Shown: positions 1 through 8,394 of the stretch, one piece after another
Numbering within the stretch: position 1 is the first letter of the stretch
Layout: the number at the start of each line of letters is the position of its first letter
DNA from: Paracoccaceae bacterium
GTDB taxonomy: Bacteria; Pseudomonadota; Alphaproteobacteria; Rhodobacterales; Rhodobacteraceae
Direction of reading: 5' to 3'
NCBI GenBank assembly: GCA_947468085.1
Contig: CANIKY010000018.1
Span: 1-39,399 of the forward strand
Length of the DNA stretch: 39,399 nt
Translations under genes and position numbers: made by a program
The notes under the pieces: model-generated
Told to the model about the DNA's origin: nothing
The model's database searches: none
What the model saw: only the letters and a program-made list of their open reading frames with translations

Positions 1-203
1 ATACCTTTCGCCACAAGACCGCGCATGGCCTCGCGCATCGAGGTGCGACTAACAGCCAAAGTTTCGCAAAGCTTGGCCTCTGAGGGCAGCAGTTCCCCCT
101 CTTTGAAATCCCCTCGCATAATCGCAAGACCAAGTTGGTCGCCCAGTTGCAGATGGGTTTTTCGGATCATGGGTTGGAAATCTGCAATCTGGCTCAGCTT
201 CAC
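1..203 (-). CDS. GntR-family transcriptional regulator, N-terminal part only
   Basis: This is the beginning of a DNA-binding repressor that runs off the left edge of the window; 67 codons are visible. Residues 12-67 read as the winged helix-turn-helix of the GntR family, including the typical stretches LGDQLGLAIMRGDF, LLPSEAKLCETLAVSRTSMR and EAMRGLVAKG. I chose the GTG at 203 because AGGAG lies 5 bases upstream; an ATG at 170 is the alternative. The ligand-binding domain is outside the window, so the FadR/FCD subclass cannot be seen directly, although a sequence matching the FadR-class operator pattern lies in front of the transporter operon. The gene is the last one of the minus-strand block 5766-1 and lies 108 bases after the ATPase stop. 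By position it probably controls the transporter and the divergent amidase; that is inference. Confidence 0.88.
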   Translation of the reverse strand, partial: MKLSQIADFQPMIRKTHLQLGDQLGLAIMRGDFKEGELLPSEAKLCETLAVSRTSMREAMRGLVAKG

Positions 204-256
204 GTCCGCTCCTGTAACAGTGTGCGCGATTTTGGTTTTTAGGCGAGGATCACTCT

Positions 257-267
257 TGATGGTACAA
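257..267 (-). promoter_or_regulatory. Possible weak operator in front of the GntR gene
   Basis: The minus strand reads TTGTACCATCA here, which fits five of the six fixed positions of the TNGTNNNACNA pattern known for FadR-class GntR repressors. It lies between the ATPase stop and the regulator start. It shares the half-site TTGTA with the better operator at 5891. Autoregulation would be usual for this family, but a single 11-base match can arise by chance. Confidence 0.25.
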
Positions 268-311
268 TAGCCACGATCTAGGGCAAAACAGGGCCTCCCA
301 CAAGCGGGCCG

Positions 312-1811
312 TCAGATGCGTGCGCCCAAGCCCATGGCAAAGCTCATGACGGCTTCTTGAGTGGCGTTTTCAGCTGACAATTCACCGGCCAAGCGCCCTT
401 GGTGCATGACAAGAATGCGGTCACTGACAGCCAGAACCTCGGGCATGTCAGAGGAAATCATCAAGATCGCCATGCCGTCTGCCGCAAGGTCGCGCAAAAG
501 CGCGTGCAATTCCGCCTTGGCCCCGATGTCGACACCGCGGGTCGGCTCGTCTACAATCAGGATCTTGGGCTTGGTGGCCAGCCACTTGGCAATCACCACG
601 CGCTGCTGGTTGCCACCGCTCAGATACATGGCGTTCTGGTCTACGCTTGGGGTGCGGATGGCCAGATCTTGCACATAACGCTCGGCCAGGTCTCGCTCTC
701 GGCGGGCAGAGATCACGCCGAGGCGGGAAAAGAGGTTCAGTTGCGGCATGCCTATATTGGCCATCACGGATTGGGCCAAGACAAGGCCCTCTTCCTTGCG
801 ATCCTCGGGCACCAGACCGATGCCTGCCGCAATCGCTTGACGGGGTGTGCGGATGTCGACCCTTTCGCCGTTGATACGGATCTCACCCCTTTCGGGGACA
901 AGGTCGCCAAAAAGGGCGCGGGCCAGTTCGGTGCGGCCTGCGCCGACCAGTCCAGACAGGCCAAGGATCTCGCCTCGGTGCAGATCGAAGCTGATATCCT
1001 TAAGCAGCCCGCGCTTGGACAGGCCACGAACCTCTAGCACGACGTCTCCGGTCTTTGTCTGCCGCCTGGGCGCCGCTGCCGCGATGCTGCGGCCGACGAT
1101 CATGCGCACCAGGTCGTCCAGCGTGATGCTGGCGACATCCCGCGTGGCCACAAATTTGCCGTCACGCAGCACCGTGACGCGGTCGCACAGTTCAAAGATC
1201 TCTTCCATCCGGTGCGAGATATAGATGATGCCCACACCCTGATCGCGCAGACGGCGGATCATTTGCAGCAAAAGATCCGATTCGCGCCGTGTCAGCGAGG
1301 ATGTCGGCTCGTCAAAAATCATAAAGCGGGCGCAGGTGGATACGGCGCGGGCGATGGCCACAACCTGACGCTCTGCAATCGACAGGCGCCCAACAATGGC
1401 GCTGGGGTCAAGGTCTACGCCCAACTCGCCCAGCACCTCCCGCGCGGCGGTAAGCATTTGACGGCGGTCGATGAACCCAAGTCGGTTGACGGGCTGACGC
1501 CCCAGAAAGATATTCTCGGCGATGCTGAGATAGGGTTCCAGCGATAGTTCTTGATGCACGGGACTGATGCCCAACTCGCCCGCCACAACCGGACTGCCAA
1601 TGCTTACCGCCGCACCGTCTATCAGGATCTGGCCGCTGTCGGGGGGCTGGGCCCCGCAGAGGATCTTGATAAGTGTCGACTTGCCGGCGCCGTTTTCACC
1701 CATCAGCGCATGAATTTCCCCGGCCTTCAGGTCAAACTGAACATCGCTAAGCGCCTGAACGCCCGGAAAGCCCTTCGAAATTCCGATCAATTGTAGCTGT
1801 GGCGCGGTCAT
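312..1811 (-). CDS. Sugar-type (CUT2) ABC transporter, double ATPase subunit
   Basis: This cytoplasmic ATPase powers the importer encoded upstream. At 499 residues it has the usual length for RbsA/MglA/XylG-type proteins, which carry two nucleotide-binding domains. Domain 1 has Walker A GENGAGKST at residues 38-46, the family's unusual signature LSIAERQ, and Walker B FMIFDEPTSSL. Domain 2 has the degenerate Walker A GLVGAGRTEL, typical of this family, the signature LSGGNQQRVV and Walker B ILIVDEPTRGVD. The start ATG overlaps the stop of the nitrilase-like gene by four bases (ATGA), which indicates translational coupling. The substrate cannot be read from the ATPase. Confidence 0.95.
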   Translation of the reverse strand: MTAPQLQLIGISKGFPGVQALSDVQFDLKAGEIHALMGENGAGKSTLIKILCGAQPPDSGQILIDGAAVSIGSPVVAGELGISPVHQELSLEPYLSIAENIFLGRQPVNRLGFIDRRQMLTAAREVLGELGVDLDPSAIVGRLSIAERQVVAIARAVSTCARFMIFDEPTSSLTRRESDLLLQMIRRLRDQGVGIIYISHRMEEIFELCDRVTVLRDGKFVATRDVASITLDDLVRMIVGRSIAAAAPRRQTKTGDVVLEVRGLSKRGLLKDISFDLHRGEILGLSGLVGAGRTELARALFGDLVPERGEIRINGERVDIRTPRQAIAAGIGLVPEDRKEEGLVLAQSVMANIGMPQLNLFSRLGVISARRERDLAERYVQDLAIRTPSVDQNAMYLSGGNQQRVVIAKWLATKPKILIVDEPTRGVDIGAKAELHALLRDLAADGMAILMISSDMPEVLAVSDRILVMHQGRLAGELSAENATQEAVMSFAMGLGARI

Positions 1812-2776
1812 GGGTTTACATTTCGCGAAGCAATGACGGGGGGATGTGCACGGCCATGGCTTTGGGCCGCCGTGCAGCGCGCGATATAGGTTTCATAGGT
1901 GACAAGGTGCATCTCTGCGACGATATCGGCCATTTTCAAGACAGGATCGCAGCTTTCAATGGAAAACATGTGCTCTTGGCCAAAGGTTTCGACCCGCACC
2001 CGGCTGCCGTAGCGGGTTTGCACCGCGACGATCTTTTCGCCCTGACCATCGGTGTGAAACCAGCCCTTGTTCAGGTCAATGTCCCAAGTGATCACGCGGC
2101 CCCAGCGGCTGGTTTCGGCAAGGATGCGGCCGGTGCGGTCGATGATCTTGCCCTGATAGGATTGCACCGAACTGACCACCGTCAATTTGTGCAACCAAGC
2201 ATAGGCCTGCAGCGGAAAACCACCTTCATAGGCGGAAATCCAGCAGACGATCTCTGCCCCTTGGTCCGCCATATCTTGCCACAGATCGGCCCAGTTCAGA
2301 TCAAAGCAGATAGCCAGCCCGATCCGGCCAATATCAGTTTGAAATACCGATGCGCGGTTACCCGGAGTGATGCCGCCATTGATCTCGCCTTCGGTCGGGT
2401 GTTTCTTAGAGTAAGAGCCAACCAGTTCCCCCGCCGCATTTATCAAGATGGCGTGGTTCTCGACATGGGTGCCGATTTGCACGAACATGCCAGCCACGAC
2501 ATGTATCTTATGCCGCCGTGCCCTTTCGGCCAGTGCCTGAAATGAAGGGCCGTCAAGGGGCTCGGCGAGATCAGGGATGCGTGATGCGGGAAGACCTGCG
2601 GCCATGAAGGTCTCAGGCAAGCAGACCAGATGCGCCCCGGTGGCTGCGGCGGCATCGATCAGCGCCAATCCGCGCGCGAACGTGGCCTTGGGGTCGGGAT
2701 GGCTTAGGTTATAGGGTGGCGCAAAATCCTCTAGCGTGGCAAGCGAGGTGGTTGCGATGCGGATGATCTTGGTCAT
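1808..2776 (-). CDS. Carbon-nitrogen hydrolase (nitrilase superfamily)
   Basis: This is a cytoplasmic hydrolase of 322 residues that cleaves a non-peptide carbon-nitrogen bond (amide, carbamoyl or nitrile). The catalytic triad is visible: Glu55 in CLPETF, Lys124 in GSYSKKH and Cys157 in GLAICFDLNW. The ATG at 2776 is chosen because the next upstream in-frame start (2863) would run back into the permease gene and add 29 residues unlike the family. It lies 28 bases after a permease stop and overlaps the ATPase start by four bases, so it is co-transcribed with the transporter, an unusual place for such an enzyme. It probably acts on the imported compound. The branch of the superfamily (aliphatic amidase, N-carbamoyl hydrolase, omega-amidase) cannot be fixed by eye. 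Confidence 0.9.
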   Translation of the reverse strand: MTKIIRIATTSLATLEDFAPPYNLSHPDPKATFARGLALIDAAAATGAHLVCLPETFMAAGLPASRIPDLAEPLDGPSFQALAERARRHKIHVVAGMFVQIGTHVENHAILINAAGELVGSYSKKHPTEGEINGGITPGNRASVFQTDIGRIGLAICFDLNWADLWQDMADQGAEIVCWISAYEGGFPLQAYAWLHKLTVVSSVQSYQGKIIDRTGRILAETSRWGRVITWDIDLNKGWFHTDGQGEKIVAVQTRYGSRVRVETFGQEHMFSIESCDPVLKMADIVAEMHLVTYETYIARCTAAQSHGRAHPPVIASRNVNP

Positions 2777-2804
2777 TTTGGGCCTATGGTCCTTGAGGGC
2801 GGGG

Positions 2805-3770
2805 TCATTCGACGATGCGCGCACTGTCCAACTCGGCGCGGCGCAGCCGTGTTGCCAGCGCATCTATCACGACAATGGCGATCAAGATCAGGGCGCGTAC
2901 CGCGATCTGGGTGTAGGTGGGGACGCCCAGCAAGTTCATGCCGTTGTTCAAAATGCCCAAGGCCAGCACCCCGAAAAAGGCCGCGATGATGCTGCCTTTG
3001 CCGCCAAACAGGCTAGCACCGCCAATCAGCGCTGCCGAAATCGACATCAGCGGCGCATCAGACCCCAGTTGCACCGAGGCCGAGTTCAAGCGTGAGGCGA
3101 CAAGAACACCCGAGACGGCCGCCATCAGCCCGCTGAGCATGAAAGCCATCATCAGCCCTTTGTTCACCGAAACCCCACCAAGGAAGGCGGCGTCCTGGTT
3201 GCCGCCGATGGCGTAAAGATTGCGCCCCTGCCGCAAATGGCCGAGCAGGGCGTAAAGAGCGAGCAAGATCGCGAGCACGACCAGAAACGAAACCGGAACC
3301 GGCCCGATCTGACCATCCCCCCAAAAGGTAAAAGCCGGATCTATTCCCACCAGCGAAGCCTGCCCTGTATAGGTCAAAAGCAACCCGCGCACCAAACTCA
3401 TGGTGCCGAGCGTGGCAACAAAGGCAACGATTTTGCCTTTTGTGACCAACAGGCCGTTCAGGGCCCCAACCGCCAGACCAAATCCCAGCGCCCCAAGAAC
3501 TGCCACTGGCGTGCCGAAGGGCTGCAACCCTATGGCAAGGGATGCGGCCATGGCCATGGTCGAACCCACTGATATATCAATGCCGCCTGCGATCAGAACG
3601 ACCATTTGGCCAAAGACCATCGGCGCATCCAGCGAGATTTGTCGCGCGATGTTTTCAAAGTTGGAGCCGGTCGGAAAGGTCGCCGGTGCCGTCGAGCCGA
3701 AGGCAATCACCAGCCCAAAGACCAAAAGGGCCGCGCTGTGATTTTCCAATAGTCCCAAAAGTCTTTTCAT
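2805..3770 (-). CDS. CUT2-type ABC transporter permease (second)
   Basis: This inner-membrane permease of 321 residues belongs to the RbsC family. It shows about eight to ten hydrophobic segments, the family hallmark GGIDISVGSTMAMA near residues 62-75, and the late GGASLFGGKGS loop. It starts five bases before the stop of the other permease gene is passed, so the two are tightly linked. Two non-identical permease genes suggest a heterodimeric channel, as in some RbsC-type systems, whereas the frc system further right in the window has only one. The N-terminus begins directly with MKRLLGLLENH and the first membrane helix. Confidence 0.93.
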   Translation of the reverse strand: MKRLLGLLENHSAALLVFGLVIAFGSTAPATFPTGSNFENIARQISLDAPMVFGQMVVLIAGGIDISVGSTMAMAASLAIGLQPFGTPVAVLGALGFGLAVGALNGLLVTKGKIVAFVATLGTMSLVRGLLLTYTGQASLVGIDPAFTFWGDGQIGPVPVSFLVVLAILLALYALLGHLRQGRNLYAIGGNQDAAFLGGVSVNKGLMMAFMLSGLMAAVSGVLVASRLNSASVQLGSDAPLMSISAALIGGASLFGGKGSIIAAFFGVLALGILNNGMNLLGVPTYTQIAVRALILIAIVVIDALATRLRRAELDSARIVE

Positions 3771-3774
3771 CCGC

Positions 3775-4791
3775 TCAACTCCGCCTCAGAGCGCTGTCGG
3801 CCAAGACCACAGCCAAGAAAACCAATCCCTTCGCGATCTGCTGCGCCTCGGAGGGCACGTTCAGCAAAACGAGCAGGTTGTTGATCACACCCAACACAAC
3901 CACCCCTACGATCGTGCGCAGCGTGCCGCCGCGGCCGCCAAAGAGACTGGTACCGCCCAAGACGGCGGCAATGATGGAATCGAACTCCATGCCAAAGCCC
4001 GAACTGGCAACGGTGCTGTTGAGACGCGAGGTCATGATGATACCGGTCAAGGCCGCCAACCCACTGCACAGAACAAAGGCAGACAGTTTGGTGATCTGAA
4101 GGCGCAACCCTGACAAGCGACCAGCCACTTCGTTCAGCCCTGCGACATAAATCGTCCGGCCCGGAATTGTCCGGCGCAGCACGAATTGCAGCCCGGCCGC
4201 CAAAGCAAGGAACACAATGACCGAGTAGTGCAAGAAGCCGAATAACTGGCCGCGACCGAGCAGATTGAACTCTGGAATCGTCGCGTAAAGTGTCTTGGAC
4301 TGGGTCAGCGAGAGGGCAAGGGAATAGACGAGAAGGTTTACCGCCAGCGTCACCAAGAAAGGGTTTGCCCCCGTTGCCAGAACCAGCACCCCGTTGCACA
4401 GGCCAACCAGAAGGCCAGACCCAAGGCCGAAGCCGATCGAGGCGAAAAGACCAAATCCGTTGATCTGCGCTAACACGGTCACGATGCCCGCAAGGCCAAC
4501 CACACCCGCAACCGACATATCGAACCGCGCCGTCAGCAGCAGAACCGTCTGGCCCAGCGATACAATGCCCAATAGCGATACCGCCCACAGGATATTCAAA
4601 AGATTGCGCGGGGTCAAAAATACGTCTGACAGCATGCCACCGGCAATCACCAAGACAATCAATAGCACCAAGGCCGTGTGGTTGCGCAGCGGTTCAGACC
4701 AGTGACGACGGCGCCCCCCGCTTTTTGCGGGAGGCACCTTGTTGGACGGACCTTCGGGTCGGCGGGAAGGGTCGACTTCTTGACTGTTCAT
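3775..4791 (-). CDS. CUT2-type ABC transporter permease (first)
   Basis: This is a 338-residue inner-membrane permease of the RbsC family. The first 35 residues are polar and basic (a cytoplasmic tail with RRRHW), then come hydrophobic helices from HTALVLLIVLVIAGG onward. It carries the family segments ARFDMSVAGVVGLAG and LGGTSLFGGRGGTLR. It lies 33 bases downstream of the binding-protein stop and directly upstream of the second permease. The two permeases are related but clearly different in sequence, so they are diverged paralogues and not a recent duplication. A long antisense open frame over this gene is not considered real. Confidence 0.93.
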   Translation of the reverse strand: MNSQEVDPSRRPEGPSNKVPPAKSGGRRRHWSEPLRNHTALVLLIVLVIAGGMLSDVFLTPRNLLNILWAVSLLGIVSLGQTVLLLTARFDMSVAGVVGLAGIVTVLAQINGFGLFASIGFGLGSGLLVGLCNGVLVLATGANPFLVTLAVNLLVYSLALSLTQSKTLYATIPEFNLLGRGQLFGFLHYSVIVFLALAAGLQFVLRRTIPGRTIYVAGLNEVAGRLSGLRLQITKLSAFVLCSGLAALTGIIMTSRLNSTVASSGFGMEFDSIIAAVLGGTSLFGGRGGTLRTIVGVVVLGVINNLLVLLNVPSEAQQIAKGLVFLAVVLADSALRRS

Positions 4792-4824
4792 GACCTACCT
4801 GTCGGATCCTGTTATTGGGTCAAC

Positions 4825-5766
4825 TTACCAGCACTGGCCTTCCCACTGGCCAACCGTTTCAGGTGTGACCGGCGCGGTGGGTGCCAGGATGGTTTTCGAG
4901 ATCAGCCGGCCCTGGTTAAGGTCATAGGCCGCGCGCACGGTGTAAACGCCGACGAGATAGCTCAACTGCAGGGCGGTGCCATACATTTCGCCGCTCTTGA
5001 TGGCGGCACAGGCTTCCTTGTTGCCGTTAACGCCAAAGACCTTGATTTCTGCTTCGCGTCCTTGGGCCTTGATGGCTTCCAGCGCGCCCAAAGCCATTGG
5101 GTCGTCATGGCCGAAGACGGCGTCGATATGCGGGAACCGCGTCAGCACGTCTTGCATCACGGTCATCGCTTTGTCTTTGCTCCAGTCAGCAGGCTGCACC
5201 GCGATCAGTTCAATCGTGGCATTTGCATCCTTGAAGGCGGCTTCCATGCCGGCGGTGCGGTTGACCGAATCGGTCTGGCCGGTCTTGCCGGTGATGACAG
5301 CAACCATGCCGGTGCCATTCAGCGCCTTCACGATCATCTCGCCCACTGCATAGCCCTGATCAAACGACTGGCTGCCGATGAATGCCTCGGTAAAGGCTTT
5401 ACCTTCAGGAGTCGTGTCAGCGTTTTGCATGATCACCTGAATGCCTGCCTCTTTCGCCTTTTTGATGGCGGGGACAACGGCGGCCGGATCAACCGCATTG
5501 ACCACGATGACATTTGCCTGACGCGAAATGCAGTCCTCGATCATTGCGACTTGCTTTACGGGGTCAAAGGCTGGGTCAAGGAAGGTGATTTCAGCGCCGA
5601 AGTTCGCCGCCTCATCCGTCATTCCTTTTGCCACCGCCGTGATGGAGGGGTGGTCCGCATTGTTGTGAACCATGCAAATCGTCGGGCCCTGCGCAAAAGC
5701 CGGTGCGGCAAGAGTTGCGAAAGCGGCGCTCATCACCAGGCGGACACCTAGTTTTTTCATAAACAT
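4825..5766 (-). CDS. Periplasmic sugar-binding-type protein of the CUT2 importer
   Basis: This is the solute receptor of the importer, 313 residues, family Peripla_BP_4 (ribose/galactose-binding fold). It has an N-terminal signal peptide (KKLGVRLVMSAAFATLAA, cleavage after AFA). Typical family stretches are IVVNAVDPAAVVPAIKKAKEAGI, quoted here only in part as VVNAVDPAAV, and AVFGHDDPMALGALEA. AGGAG lies 7 bases before the ATG at 5766; an ATG at 5760 is an equally plausible start. It is the first gene of the operon, with a leader of about 130 bases and a promoter and operator candidate at 5891-5932. The ligand is unknown; the neighbouring nitrilase and amidase suggest something carrying an amide or related C-N bond, which is inference. 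Confidence 0.93.
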   Translation of the reverse strand: MFMKKLGVRLVMSAAFATLAAPAFAQGPTICMVHNNADHPSITAVAKGMTDEAANFGAEITFLDPAFDPVKQVAMIEDCISRQANVIVVNAVDPAAVVPAIKKAKEAGIQVIMQNADTTPEGKAFTEAFIGSQSFDQGYAVGEMIVKALNGTGMVAVITGKTGQTDSVNRTAGMEAAFKDANATIELIAVQPADWSKDKAMTVMQDVLTRFPHIDAVFGHDDPMALGALEAIKAQGREAEIKVFGVNGNKEACAAIKSGEMYGTALQLSYLVGVYTVRAAYDLNQGRLISKTILAPTAPVTPETVGQWEGQCW

Positions 5767-5890
5767 TCCTATCTCCTCTTAGTTGATTACGAAGTTTGGA
5801 CAGATCAAGGGTTCAACCGCATCAGTGATGCCCTGCCGAGGTATTGTGTCGCTTTTCGCGTTGACCAGGCCTCTATACGAAGCGGAAAAC

Positions 5891-5901
5891 TTGTAGTACA
5901 A
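5891..5901. promoter_or_regulatory. GntR (FadR-class) operator candidate
   Basis: The sequence TTGTAGTACAA is a perfect inverted repeat (TTGTA / TACAA around a central G) and matches the published FadR-class pattern TNGTNNNACNA at all fixed positions. It lies between the divergent transporter operon and amidase gene, next to the -10 box of the former. A second GTAC follows at 5905-5908, so a wider site is possible. The GntR gene at the end of the transporter operon is the obvious partner. Confidence 0.55.
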
Positions 5902-5903
5902 TA

Positions 5904-5932
5904 TGTACAGCACGATGATGTTTTTTTGTCAA
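5904..5932 (-). promoter_or_regulatory. Promoter candidate for the CUT2/nitrilase operon
   Basis: On the minus strand a perfect -35 box TTGACA (5927-5932) is followed, after exactly 17 bases, by TGTACA (5904-5909) as a possible -10 box. The -10 match is weak, but spacing is ideal and the element points at the binding-protein gene. It partly overlaps the operator at 5891-5901, which would let a bound repressor block RNA polymerase. Confidence 0.45.
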
Positions 5933-6044
5933 TGGTCGTTGATCCCGAGGCGTGACAGCACAAGACTTTCAACTATTCACCCGGCGAAGACACGACCACG
6001 AAAAGAAAAAACCGCATGGATTGAGGCCAACTGGGGGGCATGAA

Positions 6045-7478
6045 ATGAACGAGGAACTGGACGAAATTTTTCGGATGTCTGCGCTGGAGTTGCGAGAAAA
6101 AGTCCGTAAGCGCGAGGTGTCTGCGCCAGAGTTGGCCAAGGCCTATCTCGCCCGAATCGCTACGGCTGACAGCGATATCGGCGCCTTTGTCACTGTAGAT
6201 CATGCCTTCACGCTGGCCGCGGCAGAGGCGGCGCAGCGCCGCATTGACGCTGGTGAAGACTTGCCCTTGGCCGGTGTGCCCTATGCGCTCAAAGACCTGA
6301 CAGACACGGCAGGCATGCTGACCACCTATGGTTCGCGGATGCGCAAAAACAACGTGCCAACGCTTGACGCTGCCGTGGCGCGCCGCTTGCGCGAGGCGGG
6401 GGGCATCCCGCTTGGCAAGACGAACACGCCAGAGTTTGGCAACAGGGCGACAACGGCCTTTGGCCTCTTTCCGCCCACCCGCAACCCATGGGACTTTGAC
6501 AAGATTGCAGGCGGTTCCAGCGGTGGCTCAGCCGCTGCGGTCGCGGCTTGCATGACGCCGCTTGCAGAAGGTTCGGACGGTGGCGGCTCGATCCGCGTAC
6601 CCGCAAGTTGTTGCGGCGTTGTCGGTATCAAACCCTCGCGAGGGCGCGTTTCCAGTGCGCCTTATTTCAACCCGCGCGGTGGGCTGATCACCCATGGTCC
6701 AATTGCCCGCACGGTTGCCGATGCTGCGCTGATGCTGGATGTCATGGCCGGATACGAGGCCGGAGACACCTATTACGCCCCACCGCCCGCCCAGTCGTTC
6801 TTGGCGTCAACACGGGTTGATCCGCCAAGGCTGCGCATCGGCATGCTGGTGACCAGCGACCAATGGATCGACCCCGAAGTGGTGGCTGCGGTGGAACAGA
6901 CGGGTGCCTTGTTGCAATCGATGGGCCATACCGTGGGCGAAGCAAAGGTCGATCTGACCGGACTTGGCGCAATCTTCCGCGTCATGTGCCATTCCGAAAG
7001 TGCCGCCAACGACCTTGGCGATCCGGCAGAGTTCAGTGACCCCTTTTCAGCGTGGTGCGCCGAGCGCGGCAAAAGGTGGTCGGCTGTCGATTACATCAAG
7101 GCAACAGAAGAACTTTTTGGCAGAGGCCGCGATATCATCAGCCGGATGGCGGATTGGGACTGCATCATTCTGCCGACAGTGGCCCTGATTCCGCCGCAAC
7201 TGGATACGTTCCTTGCTGTGACCGAACGCGCGTCTGATGACGATTTGGCCTATATCCCCTTTACCTATCCGTTCAACATCTCTGGCCAACCCGCCCTGTC
7301 TTTGCCCATGGGCTGGTCGTCTTCGGGCCTGCCCATCGGGGTGCAATTTGTAGGCCAACCTTATGGCGAGGCGCTGATCATTGCGCTTGCGGCCGAGGTT
7401 GAACGGGCAGCCCCCTGGGCCGCAAAATATCCGGCCCACCCGCGTGAAGGCGCAGGTTCAGCCGCGCGGGCTGGATAA
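6045..7478 (+). CDS. Amidase-signature family hydrolase
   Basis: This 477-residue enzyme hydrolyses an amide bond, releasing ammonia or an amine. The Ser-cisSer-Lys triad of the amidase signature family is complete: Lys83 in YALKDL, Ser158 in GGSSGGS and the nucleophile Ser182 in GSDGGGSIRVP. The ATG at 6045 is preferred over one at 5952 because family alignment begins near MSALELREKV and a G-rich ribosome site lies just before it. A GatA role is unlikely since no gatB or gatC is adjacent. It is transcribed divergently from the importer, sharing the 280-base control region, and is followed by a dehydrogenase gene. It may work in series with the nitrilase-like enzyme on the imported compound. 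Confidence 0.92.
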   Translation: MNEELDEIFRMSALELREKVRKREVSAPELAKAYLARIATADSDIGAFVTVDHAFTLAAAEAAQRRIDAGEDLPLAGVPYALKDLTDTAGMLTTYGSRMRKNNVPTLDAAVARRLREAGGIPLGKTNTPEFGNRATTAFGLFPPTRNPWDFDKIAGGSSGGSAAAVAACMTPLAEGSDGGGSIRVPASCCGVVGIKPSRGRVSSAPYFNPRGGLITHGPIARTVADAALMLDVMAGYEAGDTYYAPPPAQSFLASTRVDPPRLRIGMLVTSDQWIDPEVVAAVEQTGALLQSMGHTVGEAKVDLTGLGAIFRVMCHSESAANDLGDPAEFSDPFSAWCAERGKRWSAVDYIKATEELFGRGRDIISRMADWDCIILPTVALIPPQLDTFLAVTERASDDDLAYIPFTYPFNISGQPALSLPMGWSSSGLPIGVQFVGQPYGEALIIALAAEVERAAPWAAKYPAHPREGAGSAARAG

Positions 7479-7609
7479 ACGGCTTGCGGCTTGATCCTGG
7501 ATGCGGGCAGTTATCCGGGCAAATGAAACGCATGCGTGGTCAGCTGTTCCTAAAGGGCGCAGGACCACGCCCAGACATGGCTTAGGCCAAAAGCAGAAAG
7601 GGAACGACT

Positions 7610-8356
7610 GTGTACGATGTTTCAGACAAGCTCGCCGTAATCACCGGCGGCACGCGGGGGATCGGGCTAGAGATCGCCCGGCATCTTCTAACCGCAGGTG
7701 CCAAAGTTGTGGTGAACGGGCGCACCTCTACCGCTGAGGCTGAGCAGTTACAGTCCACCTTTGGAAAAGATAGGGTTAAAATCGCTTTGTGCGACGTTTC
7801 CAAACCCGCAGAGGCGACCTCACTGGTTCAGGATGCCGCAAATGCTTTTGGCCGTCTGGACATTCTTATCCATTCCGCAGGGGGACCGGTGCCGGGCAGC
7901 GTGTTAACCCTTACAGCCGACAGTTGGATGGACGCCTTCGCGCTGCACGTCCATCCGGTCTTTCACCTCTTCCGGGCAGCGCATCCATGGCTTGCCAAGA
8001 AGGGCGGGGCCGTCTTGTTGATCTCGTCCGTCGCGGGTCTGCGCGGCTGTCCGAACTCGGTGGCCTACCAGACGGTCAAAGGCGCTTTGATCCCCTTGGC
8101 CAAGGCTCTCGCCTTCGACAATGCCGCCGCCGGTATCCGCGTGAATGTCGTAGCCCCTGGCATCATCCGCACCCGCTTTCACGCCCAAATGAGCGATGCG
8201 GCACGAGATCACAACATTGCCAATCGCATCCTGCTGCGCCGCGAAGGTAGCACGTCCGACGTTGCCGAAGGGGCAATGTCAATGATTTGCAATGAGTTTA
8301 TCACGGGGGAAGTTCTGACAATTGACGGTGGAATGTCCATGCGGGTAACGGCATAG
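7610..8356 (+). CDS. Short-chain dehydrogenase/reductase
   Basis: This is an NAD(P)-dependent oxidoreductase of the classical SDR family, 248 residues, the standard length. The dinucleotide-binding motif TGGTRGIG is at residues 12-19. The active site has Ser140 and Tyr153-x-x-x-Lys157 (SSVAG and YQTVK). The usual NNAG is HSAGG here. The C-terminal ITGEVLTIDGGMSM is typical. The start is GTG at 7610, with AAAGGGA upstream. Asn39-Gly-Arg after the second strand (VVVNGRTS) suggests NADP preference, an inference. It follows the amidase by 131 bases in the same direction and may oxidise or reduce the product of that enzyme. Confidence 0.92.
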   Translation: MYDVSDKLAVITGGTRGIGLEIARHLLTAGAKVVVNGRTSTAEAEQLQSTFGKDRVKIALCDVSKPAEATSLVQDAANAFGRLDILIHSAGGPVPGSVLTLTADSWMDAFALHVHPVFHLFRAAHPWLAKKGGAVLLISSVAGLRGCPNSVAYQTVKGALIPLAKALAFDNAAAGIRVNVVAPGIIRTRFHAQMSDAARDHNIANRILLRREGSTSDVAEGAMSMICNEFITGEVLTIDGGMSMRVTA

Positions 8357-8394
8357 ACCAAAGACCGGCTGTTGTGATCGTGCGACAAGGCGTT

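Noticed and set aside
4678-5751. Long open frame (357 codons) on the plus strand over the binding-protein and permease genes
   Set aside because: The minus strand holds a binding protein with signal peptide and clear family motifs; the plus frame shows no family features and comes from codon bias in a GC-rich genome.
5952-6044. Extended N-terminus for the amidase
   Set aside because: The extra 31 residues are basic and unlike the family; the better-placed start is at 6045.
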